From assembly GCA_973895155.1 (NCBI GenBank), contig OZ316896.1:248001-312000 (forward strand): a DNA stretch of 64,000 nucleotides, given 5' to 3'. The position numbers and the translations under genes are program-made. The notes under the pieces are model-generated. The model saw nothing but the letters and a program-made list of their open reading frames with translations. It did no database searches and was not told the DNA's origin. The first letter of the stretch is position 1. Every line of letters begins with the position of its first letter. Source of the stretch: Marsupella aquatica. Its lineage: Eukaryota; Marchantiophyta. Positions 1-10,500 of the stretch are shown here, one piece after another.

Positions 1-1306
1 AGAAGTCGATCATCTCTCCTATGTGCGGGTTGGTGCAGGTGTTCCGGAAGAAGCCATTCTTCGTTGATGGCCCGGGGAACGACCGGAACTCCTTGTCAGG
101 CAAGGTCTTCCTGGTATCAACTTTGGTCTTATTGCCTATCGGCAAGCCAAACACTTCGGCAATTACCTTGGGAGTAAGATAGAAATCCTTCCCTATATCC
201 TCGTGCAATTGGTCTCGGGTTCCCATGACCCCACGAATTCTAATAGGTCTGACTCCGGTACCTCCGGCTTCAGCCATGGTAATCTTACAAAGGCCTCCAA
301 GCCGGATCCGGCCATGAAGCCTTGGTACTTCTTGGTCTGCATGGCCGTAAAGCATGCATCCTCCTCCCGTGCAAAATGTAGTTGCACCTCCACCGGTAGG
401 GTTGCCGCCCAGCCCTTCCAGGTGTCATCCCTGGTTGGAATGGCCTTGATGGGATCGACCTCCTCCTCTTCGGCTTCTCCCTGCCTCCTGCTCTGCTGCT
501 CGGCTGGCCTCTTTGGTGCCGCCGACCTCGTTCTTTTTGCCGGGGTGGCTTCATCGTTGACGGCCCCCTTCTTCTTCATCTCTGCTGCCGTGGAGGTTTC
601 TCCTAGCACCGTTGCCCGGGTCCACCTTTCCGTGCTACCCTTTAATTCCCAGTGTATGTCGTTGCAGTTCTTGATGGCCTCTCGGATGCCGACGACGCTG
701 TCTTTGCAAAACAGAAGATCGTCGAGTTGATTGGAAGTAGGCGTCCACAGGAACTCGTCCTTGATGAGTTTGCCTCCTAAGAAAGCCGTCTTGTGCAGCT
801 CCCACAATCGAGCGAGCTCCTGCCGTTCTCAAGCTGCCCTTTCTGACTCCTCGTCCTCGTAAGTCTTGATGTACTCAGTTGCCCGTTCGAACAGGCATCC
901 CCAAAAATGTGCCGCTTGATTGACGTTGCTCATACCCTCCTTAGGTCGATCGTCGGTATCTACTCTCTCCCCGAGTGCTTGCCTAAGCAGCTGACAGTAG
1001 TTGGCCTCCCGTAGTCGTCTGCCTAGTTCGTGCTCGCAAATGAGCCACCATCTCCTGCAAGCGCTCCTTACCCCTCTCCTCTGCCGGTCCTTCTTCCCGT
1101 TGATCCTTCCTAGCCGCCGACGCTTAACGCGCCCTAACCCTAATCGGGTTTTCACCCTCAGCCTTACCTCCGGCCTCTGCCCGGGTTCCATGGTTGCCCC
1201 TAATTGTTTATATTTTCCTTGTTTTGTCACTATACTAAGGTGTTCCTAGGGTGCCTTCCTGCTTTACCCACTTAACCGGCCGAGTGATTCCTGTCTAGGC
1301 ATCACA
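1..1306 (-). repeat. 3' LTR of the gypsy element (partial)
   Basis: This segment is a near-identical direct copy of 10849-12155; position 1 aligns with 10849 and both copies end in CATCACA. It is one base shorter because of a single missing A near position 195. It starts inside the LTR, so more of it lies left of the window. Confidence 0.92.
193..1230 (-). pseudogene. Broken copy of the LTR-borne ORF in the 3' LTR
   Basis: This is the same reading frame as the 1,212-codon ORF at 8441-12079, seen here in the 3' LTR. Codons 1-133 are open (1230 down to 829), then an arginine CGA has become TGA. The frame reopens to about 193, where the one-base LTR indel ends it. The intact version is in the 5' LTR. 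The rest of the copy would lie left of the window. Confidence 0.85.
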
Positions 1307-1588
1307 TAGCTCCCCACTTAATTGTGAAGCGTCCTCGCGAACAACTTCATCTTCGTCCATATAGTATTTCTTGAGGCGGTCATAATGGATGCGAACTGGA
1401 TATACTTCTCCCGTAATGTTGGCCAATTGTACGGAGCCATTGGGGAACATCATGGTTACTCTAAAGGGTCCTAACCAGCGAGTGTAAAGCTTTCCTGGAA
1501 ACCTACTATACCTACTGTCATAAAGTAGCACAAGATCACCGGTATGAATACTAACTACTTTTAACCTTTTATCATACTGCTGCTTCAT
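1295..1588 (-). pseudogene. Pol C-terminal tail, displaced by a frameshift
   Basis: This frame encodes the usual post-catalytic integrase tail (GDLVLLYDSR, LYTRWLGPFRV, VHYDRLKKYY-like wording), about 97 codons, stopping just inside the LTR start. It overlaps the end of the 995-codon pol frame by 17 bases in another frame, so an indel near 1588-1600 separated them. The tail is the generic gypsy GPY/F type; no chromodomain follows. Confidence 0.85.
1307..1320 (-). other. Polypurine tract of the gypsy element
   Basis: On the minus strand the purine-rich TAAGTGGGGAGCTA directly precedes the 3' LTR start TGTGATGCC. This is where plus-strand DNA synthesis primes in LTR retrotransposons, and it fixes the LTR boundary at 1306/1307. 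Confidence 0.75.
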
Positions 1589-4559
1589 GATATTGTCTAT
1601 ATTCTACTCTCTCGGCTGAAATCATTCTCGCTTCCTCTAAAGCTTCTAACCTATATTCTCGCTCCTTTAGGCTCTCCTCCGCTGAGGCTCTTTCCTCAAT
1701 TGTAACTTGAAATGTCGGTATCTCAAGTTGCATGGGTACCAGGGCTTCTTGTCCAAAGGTTAAGAAGAAGGGTGTATGACCGGTAGTGGATTTATAGGCA
1801 AGATTGTAAGCAAAAACAGCAGCAAACAATTTATCATCCCAATCGAGTTTGTTCTGAGCTACTGTCTTGTTCAATATCTTTCCTATGATTCCGTTTGCTC
1901 GTTCTGTCAACCCGTTTGCCTTTGGATGGTAGGGAGTAGTAGGCCTATGTTTAACTAAATACTGCTCATTTAAACGACTAATTATATCATTCAAAAAATG
2001 GGTTCCTCTATCACTAACTAATTCTAGGGGTGCTCCATACCTGGTGAAGATCTGCTCATACATGAATCTAGCCGTCGTAATTGCATCATCCTTCGTTGTT
2101 GGTCTGGCCTCTACCCATTTAGTTGCATAATCCGTAGCCAGGATTATGTACTTGTTCCGTCGAGGGTGGGTCAGTGGTTTCAGAGGTCCAATGTAATCAA
2201 TACCCCACTTCTCGAATGGTGCCAGAGGTAGAATAGGGTGCAGTGGATGCCTGGTGGACGCCCTTGGTCCTCCCGCTCGTTGACAAGGATCGCATTGTTT
2301 GATAAACTGATAGACATCTTTGTGCAAGGTGGGCCACCAGTAACCGACATTTAATATCTTCTTAGACGTGGTTACTGGGGCAAAATGTCCTCCGGCCTCC
2401 TCTCCATGCATGGCCCGTAGGACTCGTTTTACCTCTCTCTTTTCCAAACACCTTTGAATCGTGCCGTTGATTCCATGCTTGTGCAGTATGCCTTTAATGC
2501 ACTGATACTGTCTGACCTTCCGCACAAAGACTGCGGCTTGCTCTCGGCTTAATCCTGGCTGTAATCTGGAAGTGCTGAGAAATTGTAAAATCTCAGGGTA
2601 CCATGTATCAGCTATTTCCACAACGAATAGCTCCTCGTCGGGGAATCGATCATCGATGCAATCCGTGGCAGGTTTACCTGTGATCCTTGAAAAGAAGTCG
2701 GCATTGGCATGTAACTTTCCCGGCTTGATCCTCAGCTCATAGTCAAACTCCTGTAATAGCAAAATCCATCTTGCTACTCTGCCTGTAAGGTCCGGCTTAT
2801 TGACTAGGTACTTCAAACTTTCATGATCAGTATGAAAGATTACCTTGTACCCTAGTAAATAATGCCTAAACTTTTTACAAGAATAAATGACTCCTAATGC
2901 TTCTCTTTCTGTGGTAGAGTAGTTCCGTTCGGCATCGGCAAGCTGACGGCTTGCGAAGTATATGGGATGGTCCCTTCCTTTCTCATCCAACTGACTTAGT
3001 ACTGAGCCAATACAGAAGCCCGAGACATCTACAAAAACATGAAAATCTTTGTTCCAATCCGGTGCTATCATGACTGGGGCCTCTACTAACATCTGCTTCA
3101 ATTCTACCACCGCTGTGACTCGTTCGGGTGTGGGTTCGAAGTCTGCTCCTGCCTTGAGCATGTTGGTTAATGGTAAAGCCAGCTTGGCAAAATCCTTGAT
3201 GAACCGGCGATAGTAACCAATGCATCCCAAGAAGGATCTTACATCCTTTATGTTCTTAGGTTGCATGATATCTAGCCATACTGCTAGCTTACCTTTGTCA
3301 ATCTCAATGCCCTTCCTTGATACCTTGTGACCTAGTAGCACCCCCTCGGTTACTGCAAAAAAACATTTATCTGGGTGTAACTTGAGACCCACCTCTCTAC
3401 ATCTCATGAAGGTTTTCCTGAGGTATTTAGCATGTTTCGATGCCTTCCCGAATACTGCAAAGTCATCAATGAAGATTTCCATGAACTTTCTCAAGTAATC
3501 ATGAAAAATGTTCACCATTAATCGTTGGAACATAGCTGGTGCGTTGCAGAGTCCAAACGACATACGATTGAAGACATAGATCCCCCATTCCGTGATGAAG
3601 GCCGTCTTGATTTGGTCTTCCTGCCGAATCCTGATTTGGTTATAACCAGAGTATCCATCCATGAATGAATATAGTTCATGACTGGCTACCATGTCTAGTA
3701 CCATATCAGTAAACGGTAAAGGAAAATGGTCTTTTAATGTCGCTTCATTCAGCTTCCTGTAATCCTGACAAACCCGGATCTTGGGTTTACCATCGGGTCC
3801 AGCTTTCTTGGGAACTATCACAATTGGAGACACCCAGTCTGAATGCAGGACTGGAGTGATGAATCCAGCTTCCACTAGTTTGTCGATTTCTGTTTTGACC
3901 AGCAGGGAATACTTCGGGTTCATCCTTCGAATTGGTTGTCGAAATGATTTGGCTCCTAACATGAGATCAATTCGATGTTCCCCTAGTGTTGGATCTACTC
4001 CCTTTAGATCTTGGTGACTCCATGCAAACACATCTTGAAATTCAATCAATAAGTCACTGATCTCTTTCTCGAGCTCAGGTGCTAGGTTTCTCCCTAAGTT
4101 CAGTTCTCTTCCCTCTCCTAAGTCGAGCTTCCGATATTGCCGTGCTTGGATCATATTAATCTGCTTCTTCAAATTCGGGTCCAGTTCGGCTTCCAGTCTC
4201 TCTAATCTCATACCTCCATAAACTGGGATCTCGGCTGGACTAGCCGAGTCGGTCCCTTCCTTGGTGTCCATAGATTGTCCCCTTACCGGTCTATTCGGTT
4301 TTGAATTAGTGGTCGGCTCCCCTTCCTGCCTTGGCTCTGGATCGTGTCTGTCCATCTCATCCACTTCTTGCTCCTGAGAGTTAGGCCGTTGTGCTCTCTC
4401 GGCTTCTAATAGGGCCTCAATTTGTTCTGCCCTCGTAATCGGCTTGTATGCCGATCCCTTGGTATTTAATTCCTTGCCGATGATCGATGGCGTTGTGGAC
4501 CCCGTCGGCTCTGCCACAACGCCTGCAGAAAATCCACTGTCCCTGCTACTGCTCCCCAC
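1572..4559 (-). CDS. pol: Gypsy pol: reverse transcriptase, RNase H, integrase
   Basis: A 995-codon frame. RT lies at about residues 205-380, with the catalytic motif FIDDFAV near 365. RNase H is at about 508-630, with FVDVSGFCIG and TDHESLK. Integrase has an H-H-C-C zinc region around 715-765 (CDPCQ) and a catalytic triad at about D787, D850 and E886, giving the classical D,D(35)E spacing. The frame overlaps the end of gag-protease by about 94 nt in the -1 frame relative to gag, so it is probably expressed by -1 frameshifting. The first ATG is 4559, but a frameshift product would enter inside the overlap. The frame closes early at 1572 because of an indel, and the rest of the integrase tail continues in 1295-1588. 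Confidence 0.93.
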   Translation of the reverse strand: MGSSSRDSGFSAGVVAEPTGSTTPSIIGKELNTKGSAYKPITRAEQIEALLEAERAQRPNSQEQEVDEMDRHDPEPRQEGEPTTNSKPNRPVRGQSMDTKEGTDSASPAEIPVYGGMRLERLEAELDPNLKKQINMIQARQYRKLDLGEGRELNLGRNLAPELEKEISDLLIEFQDVFAWSHQDLKGVDPTLGEHRIDLMLGAKSFRQPIRRMNPKYSLLVKTEIDKLVEAGFITPVLHSDWVSPIVIVPKKAGPDGKPKIRVCQDYRKLNEATLKDHFPLPFTDMVLDMVASHELYSFMDGYSGYNQIRIRQEDQIKTAFITEWGIYVFNRMSFGLCNAPAMFQRLMVNIFHDYLRKFMEIFIDDFAVFGKASKHAKYLRKTFMRCREVGLKLHPDKCFFAVTEGVLLGHKVSRKGIEIDKGKLAVWLDIMQPKNIKDVRSFLGCIGYYRRFIKDFAKLALPLTNMLKAGADFEPTPERVTAVVELKQMLVEAPVMIAPDWNKDFHVFVDVSGFCIGSVLSQLDEKGRDHPIYFASRQLADAERNYSTTEREALGVIYSCKKFRHYLLGYKVIFHTDHESLKYLVNKPDLTGRVARWILLLQEFDYELRIKPGKLHANADFFSRITGKPATDCIDDRFPDEELFVVEIADTWYPEILQFLSTSRLQPGLSREQAAVFVRKVRQYQCIKGILHKHGINGTIQRCLEKREVKRVLRAMHGEEAGGHFAPVTTSKKILNVGYWWPTLHKDVYQFIKQCDPCQRAGGPRASTRHPLHPILPLAPFEKWGIDYIGPLKPLTHPRRNKYIILATDYATKWVEARPTTKDDAITTARFMYEQIFTRYGAPLELVSDRGTHFLNDIISRLNEQYLVKHRPTTPYHPKANGLTERANGIIGKILNKTVAQNKLDWDDKLFAAVFAYNLAYKSTTGHTPFFLTFGQEALVPMQLEIPTFQVTIEERASAEESLKEREYRLEALEEARMISAERVEYRQYHEAAV

Positions 4560-7459
4560 TTAGCCGTTTCATCCAATTGGTCTACATCCTTTACTTCCTC
4601 CGGAATTGCAGCTAAAAAGGTGGATTCTATTGTAAAGCAGTCCTCGACCTCTTCGTCTTCTTCTTCCAAGTCACCTTCCATTGGTTCTTGCCATAATCCG
4701 CTGGGGGGTACCTCTGGTCCAAAGACACCTTCTTCGGTTAGGTTAGTGAGGCATTCTAACCAACGTACTTCATCGGCTGACTCCAGTCCACTATCGTACC
4801 CGTCTACTTCCCTTATGCTTTTCCTACGGTCATCCTTAGTGTCCCAGGATACCGTGATAGAGGGGGTCCCGAAAGTGAACTGCTTTTTACCCCAATCTTC
4901 TATTACCTCGGCTAGGTACAGCCATGGCCTACCAATCAATAGCCGGAATGACGTAGGATTTACCGGCTTCATTACTACATAGTTAATGCTAAAGAAGATA
5001 CCTCCTATCTCTGTCTTGATGCCGGTTAACACTCCCGTCGGAATGACCTGATATCCATTGGCCATGTTCAACACTCTTCCAGTCATCTCCGGTGTTAGAC
5101 CCCACCCTTTTGCTGTTGAATCAATCATAATACATACCCCTGATCCTCCATCGATGGGTACCCGTAGTAATAATTCTCCTTGAATCATTAATGGTAATGC
5201 TGGAGCTCCTTGATCTTCTTCTATCATTAGTACGTCGGATCTGGTTGCTACCTTGGGTAATCTCGGCTTGCCGAGAATAGCCTTCCTTAATTGCTTCCGG
5301 AAGTACGGGCTATTTTTCAATAGTTGACCTACTGTTGCCGAGACTCTAGATTCTAGTACATCTTTAGCCAGGTCATAGGGAACAATCGGCTTCTCTTCTG
5401 GTGGTGTTTCCGTCTTGGGTTCGACCAGTTTTGCCACGCTAGTCTCCACAGCTGTTGGGTCTTCCGAAGCAAACAATGCTTTTGCTCGTTTTACATCCTT
5501 GGCAATGGCTTCGGTATTCTCCAGGGTTTCTAATTCTCTTAGTTGTTCCTTAACACTAGCCGTAACAGAGGGGTAGAACAACTTAGGATGATCTCGATTG
5601 AAGTCGCTATCTTGTGAAGGATTGGTTTCACTGGTGGGCTCATGGCTTACCTGTATTGCCGGAGCCCTCCCTTCTCCTTCTGTTGATGTTGACGAAGAGT
5701 CAATCCTTTCCTCCGTAACCTTCCCTTTATTTTTGGCCAGCCCATCCCACCTTTCCTTCCTTCTGGTAGATCGAGTAGAGACCCGGTAGCAATCATGATC
5801 TAAATCCTCCTCTGAGAAGGTTGATAGGGCTTCGGCCTCATCATCAGATGGTACGAACTCTGCCTCGGCATCCTCTTGCCATCCTAGTTCGATGTGGTTG
5901 ATTTGAACTCCTCCGGGGGTAGTACCTGGCGGTAAGATCTTGATCGGCAAAAGCTTATGATTTGCGGCCAGGCCTGCCAACCAAGTAGGACATTGCCCTA
6001 GCATATGACCTTCCTGTCGGCATCCCATACATAGCTGAGCTGGTTGTCCATCACCCTGTTTGCGTGCATTCGGGCATTCTCTAGCAAAATGGCCAGGTTG
6101 ACCACAATTATAGCACGCCGCAAATCTTTGCACATTCGGCCTAGGAGGTACTGACGGGTTCTGAATAATCCGAGGATACATCTCTCCTGGATTGTTCCTT
6201 AACCCTGACCACAGAGATGCAGGTCTGTTGGATAGGTCTCGTGCTCCAATCTCACTGATGCCGAAAACACTATCAGCGGCATCTCCCAAAAAGTACTCTA
6301 CTTCTCCCTGACATGGTCTGATCTCGGCCACATGCCGAACATGATTAGTATTAAGCTTAGGACACGCATCTTTATGGTGTCCGGTTTTATAACATAAGGC
6401 ACACCATACAAAGCTATCCTCCTGTACTACCTTCTTCTTTGGTTTTACCTCTGCAATGATAGCCTTAAGTTGCTCGGTAAGGGCTACGATGTTATCTGGT
6501 GGCTTAGCCTCCATCTTGACTTTCGTCTTCCCTCTCCTTCTGCCCTTCCTTTTCCTAGTTTTTTCTTCTTCAGAACTAGAAGATGACTCACTCTTGCTAC
6601 TCCCACTATCCGAGCTTGACTTATCACTTCTAGACTTCTTGGGATGTTTCTTCTTCTTATCTTTTTTCTTATGGGGTGATCCCTCCTCTGATGAGGAACT
6701 CTCAGACTTAAGCTGTTTCTTCCGGCTTGTGATATCTGCATTAATGTATAATTGAATATCCTTAATTGCTTCGGCTAAAGTCTCCGGGTTCTCCTTCCTA
6801 ATTGCAAAACTCATCTTCTGTGGCAAAGCATTCACCAACCATTGAAGTTGCATACCTTCAGATGCATTGGTCTTTGTACGTCTTACCAGTTTCTGAAAGC
6901 GTTGCAAGAACTTCCTGAAGGATTTGTTCTCCTTGAACCGAAGTTGTCCCAACTTCAGCACTGCTAGTTCTGAAGTTCCAATGGGTCGAAACTCCTTAAC
7001 AAAGAGTGTTTTGAAGATATCCCAGATGGCTTGATCTTCCACATCTAATGCTCTGTACCAAGGCCTAGCCTCACCCTTGAACAGGCCGGGAAGAATCTAC
7101 ATCTTGATGGCCGATTCTCCATTTGCTGTAGCAGTTCCCTCGAAATCATCCAACCATTCGTCCGGATCCTCATCTCCTCTCCCATGAAATGCCTTGTAAT
7201 GTATGCGCGACCGCTGGCTCAATCTGGTCCCTGGCCTCTCGTCTAGCCGTGCCTCTGGTTCCCCCATGTCGGTTGGAGACTCACTTCTCCTTACCGACTC
7301 TTCTTCTGGTATGTCTTCTTTGACGCCACTTCCAATTTCGGAGCTACCAGCTCTTTCTGCCCCTCTCAGTCGCTGTGTATCATGCCACCCGGCGAGCTGC
7401 TGCAGTCGAGCTCTCTCCCGTTGAATCACTCTTTCTTCCCTCGGCGTAAGGTCAGTCAT
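4466..7459 (-). CDS. gag: Gypsy gag-protease polyprotein with one internal amber codon
   Basis: The frame runs from ATG at 7459 to the stop at 4466, 998 codons including a single in-frame TAG at 7097-7099 (about codon 121). Glutamine CAG is the simplest ancestor of that codon. The capsid-like Retrotrans_gag region is at about residues 120-240 (WDIFKTLFVKEF, LRFKENKSFRKFLQRF). A Lys/Ser/Glu-rich basic stretch follows near 255-310. Three CCHC zinc knuckles sit near 351 (C-ALC-x4-H), 449 (CYNCGQPGH) and 475 (CMGCRQEGH). The retropepsin-like region near 768 reads PIDGGSG in place of the usual D-T/S-G. The C-terminal 94 nt overlap pol. Three knuckles is more than the usual one or two. Confidence 0.88.
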
Positions 7460-7506
7460 TACCTACGCTTCCGTTCTAACTTCATATCTCACGGCTTAAA
7501 AAATGC

Positions 7507-7524
7507 CCCCTCCATCTAGCGCCA
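7507..7524 (-). other. Primer-binding site of the gypsy element
   Basis: Four bases (TTTT) after the inferred 5' LTR end, the minus strand reads TGGCGCTAGATGGAGGGG. It begins TGG, as a complement of a tRNA 3' CCA must. The tRNA was not identified; it is not the common initiator-Met site. Confidence 0.65.
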
Positions 7525-7528
7525 AAAA

Positions 7529-10500
7529 TGTGGTGCGTCCCATGGCTCCCTAAACCCAAGAAACCCCCCAGCTCAAGCCGATTCCCGCAGGTTTCGTGCT
7601 TGGCGAGGCCGTTTCCGCGGCTTAGCGGCATGGGACGTTGCTAACCTTCTACTACTACTATTAACATTTTACACACATATACTGGACAGATCCTTCATCG
7701 GGTCATGAGATACGTAGCCGGCCTAATATAGGCCTTCCCCTGTCTTCCCCTGTCTTCTTGTTAGGTATGTTTGGATTCCGCCGCCGGAATGATCCCCAAT
7801 AGGCTTGGTTAAGCCGCTAAGACCTCTCTCAGCTCGACACATCCAACTCTCACTCCCCTGCTTACTTTCCTTCCTTCTGTTGATGTGGGCACTCTTCACA
7901 CAAGTTAATGCGACACACAAATAGCAAAATGACTCATTCTGACTGAGTCATACCATGCACTTGCCATACAAACAGTACATCTCATACACAAGTTCTGCGA
8001 ACTAAGCTGTGAGGCCAACTCTATTCAGCTCTTAGGCATGAGGAAACATGAATATACACAAGGGTCACTGTATGACTAACCGAGAGCTTCTCGTACTACT
8101 TGATCCCAGCCCGGCTGGTGCAAACTAAAAACTTGCTAAAGAAGAGGCCCTGAGCTCCCCGCTGCCCAGGTACTTATCCTGGTAGTGGATCCGCCATTCT
8201 TTGCATCGTAAGCCTAAACTACTTAACAGTAATCTACTTGCCCGAATCTACCTATGTACAGCAAGGCAGGAGCACAAGTGTTGCTCCTACCAGTGGGACC
8301 GCAATCCCACTAAGCTAAGTGTCAGGGCCGCTCCTGGTTCTGATCCTAATCCTAAACGTGGAGATCCGCGCCCGCCCTGCCCACTCACGCCTCCTCCCTC
8401 CACGTCCGCCCTCCCCAAAAGGAACGGCGCCCTTGCACCGTCACGACACCGGTGGTGGATCCTCAATGGACGCCCCCAACACTTCCTCCTCAGCCACTGC
8501 CGTTGGTCCGCCTACTGACAGATTACCTGCCCTTGACCGAGTCAACTCTCCATCGCCCTGACTGGGTCCACCTTCGGCTTCAGCCTCGACACCGGCCTCG
8601 GCAATACCCACGGCTTTGGCCTCAGCCACTCCCACGGCTTCGGCCTCCCCTTCCCCTAGGGTAGTTGGATCCTTAGCCGTGACCCTGTCTGGGGTCGGTG
8701 CTAGGTCTACCTCCTTGATCACCACGGCCTGTGAAGTCGTATTACTCCTTGACCCTGAAGGTTTCCACTTCTTCTTCATTGGTGGCTCGGCAGCTGGTCC
8801 CTTCCCCTTCCCACTTACTTCCGGCACTGGTGCAGTTGACGCGGCTTGTCCTTCGGCAATTACCACCCCTGGTAACTGGTTTGTCCCAACGGGAGATGGA
8901 CCTGCTGCAGCTAAGCTTTTAAATACTGCGGCTTGTTTCTTCAGCCGCTCTGTTTGGTTGTCGGCCCGCCGCTGTAGGTTCTCCATCTTCCTCGTGATTT
9001 CCTCCAACTCCTCTTGGGTTTCATCCAGGTCCTTACGTGCCCCCTCCAGCTCGTTTTTGGCCTCCTCCTGCTCCCTGTGGGCTTCCTCCAATTCCTTCTT
9101 CAAGGTAGCCCTCTCCTCCTGGGTTGCTCTTAGCTCCTTGTCGAGCTCTGCAATGATGACAGACTCCATCTGGTTCATCTTGGCGTAAGTCTGTTCGAGC
9201 ATCTCGTCCTTCTCCCTTAGGTCGGCCTTGAAGCTGGCCGTCAGGGACGCAAGCTCCTGCTGCAGCGCCATAATCCCTTGATAGGATTTCCCTAACTCGA
9301 CCTCCTTCTGCTCAAGGGCTCCGCGGATTTTCTCGAGCTCCCCTTTCAACGCCCATTCCTTTCTTTGGGTCTCCGCCATGGCCCGGCTGTTGGCTATTAT
9401 GTGGGCCTCCTCTGTATTCTTCAGCTCTTGCTTCCACTTCTCCCTCTCTTTGATCGTGTTGGCCAACTCTTCCTGCGTCTGAGTTAGTTTATCCTTGATA
9501 TTCTGATTATCAGCCTGCGCGGTGTCCAACTGCCCCTGCATGATGTTCAGCTCATGTCGTTTAATCCGCAGTTCATCTTGGGCTTTCTTGGCCGCCCTTA
9601 GATCTTCAATCTCGGCTTCCATCCTCCTAAGCCGCCGAATGAGCTCGTCCTTCTTGCTTCTCTCTAAAGCCACCGCTTCTTCTAATTGGTGCTTCTCCAA
9701 CTGCTCCCTATGGAAAAAGGGTCCTACCTCCAACTCCTCTCCAAAGATGCCGAGCGCAAGTTCCCCACACATCTCACCATACTCCATGGCTCTATTCTTA
9801 GCGTAGGTGGAGTAAGTAGAAGTGATCGGCATCGCCCATCGTGGCCTCTGCTCCCAAGCCGTCCTGCGGATCTCTTCAATCGTGGCTAGAGGTTTGCTTC
9901 CTTTTTCGGCTAGCCGCCTGATGTCCTCCGGCCAATCTCCTCCTGGTAAATCCTTTTCCTTAGCCAGGGCGGCCTCTTCCTCCTGCTTGATTCGCTCCTG
10001 AACTTCCTGCACCGTCTGTTTTATGCCGTCGAAGCTCGGGGGAGCAACATCTGGTGGGGGAGACTCAGGGCTACTCTGCTGGTTGGGGTCCCCTCGCACT
10101 ACCCTTGGAAGTGTGGGGACAAACCGGCCACAGGTCCTTACTCCTGGAACGTGATGGTCCGACCCATAGCCGGAATTATCATGGCTGCAGTCCTCCACTG
10201 CCTCCTCTACCTCTTGGGTTTCCGGCTTCTCCCTCTCCTCTTCGTCGGTAGGAGCTTCAGGCAATTCTGCCTCAGATTCGGAGCTTGAGGTTCCCACGTA
10301 CATTCGAACACCTGGCTTGGATTCCGGCCTGATTCTCTCCTTGTCTCCAGCAAAGGGGTTTTCTCTTGTGAGCCGGTGTAGGCCTACCTCTGTAGTAGTG
10401 TCCTGCATTGTTGCCGTTGCCGTTGTTGTTGCCAATGCCGATTTCTTTTCTTTCTCCAGTAGTTTCAGCAGACTCTGCATGCCTGGTTGCTGCATCGGCA

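Noticed and set aside
203-730. 175-codon plus-strand frame, repeated at 11052-11579
   Set aside because: It is antisense to the LTR-borne ORF; its duplication simply follows from the LTR duplication.
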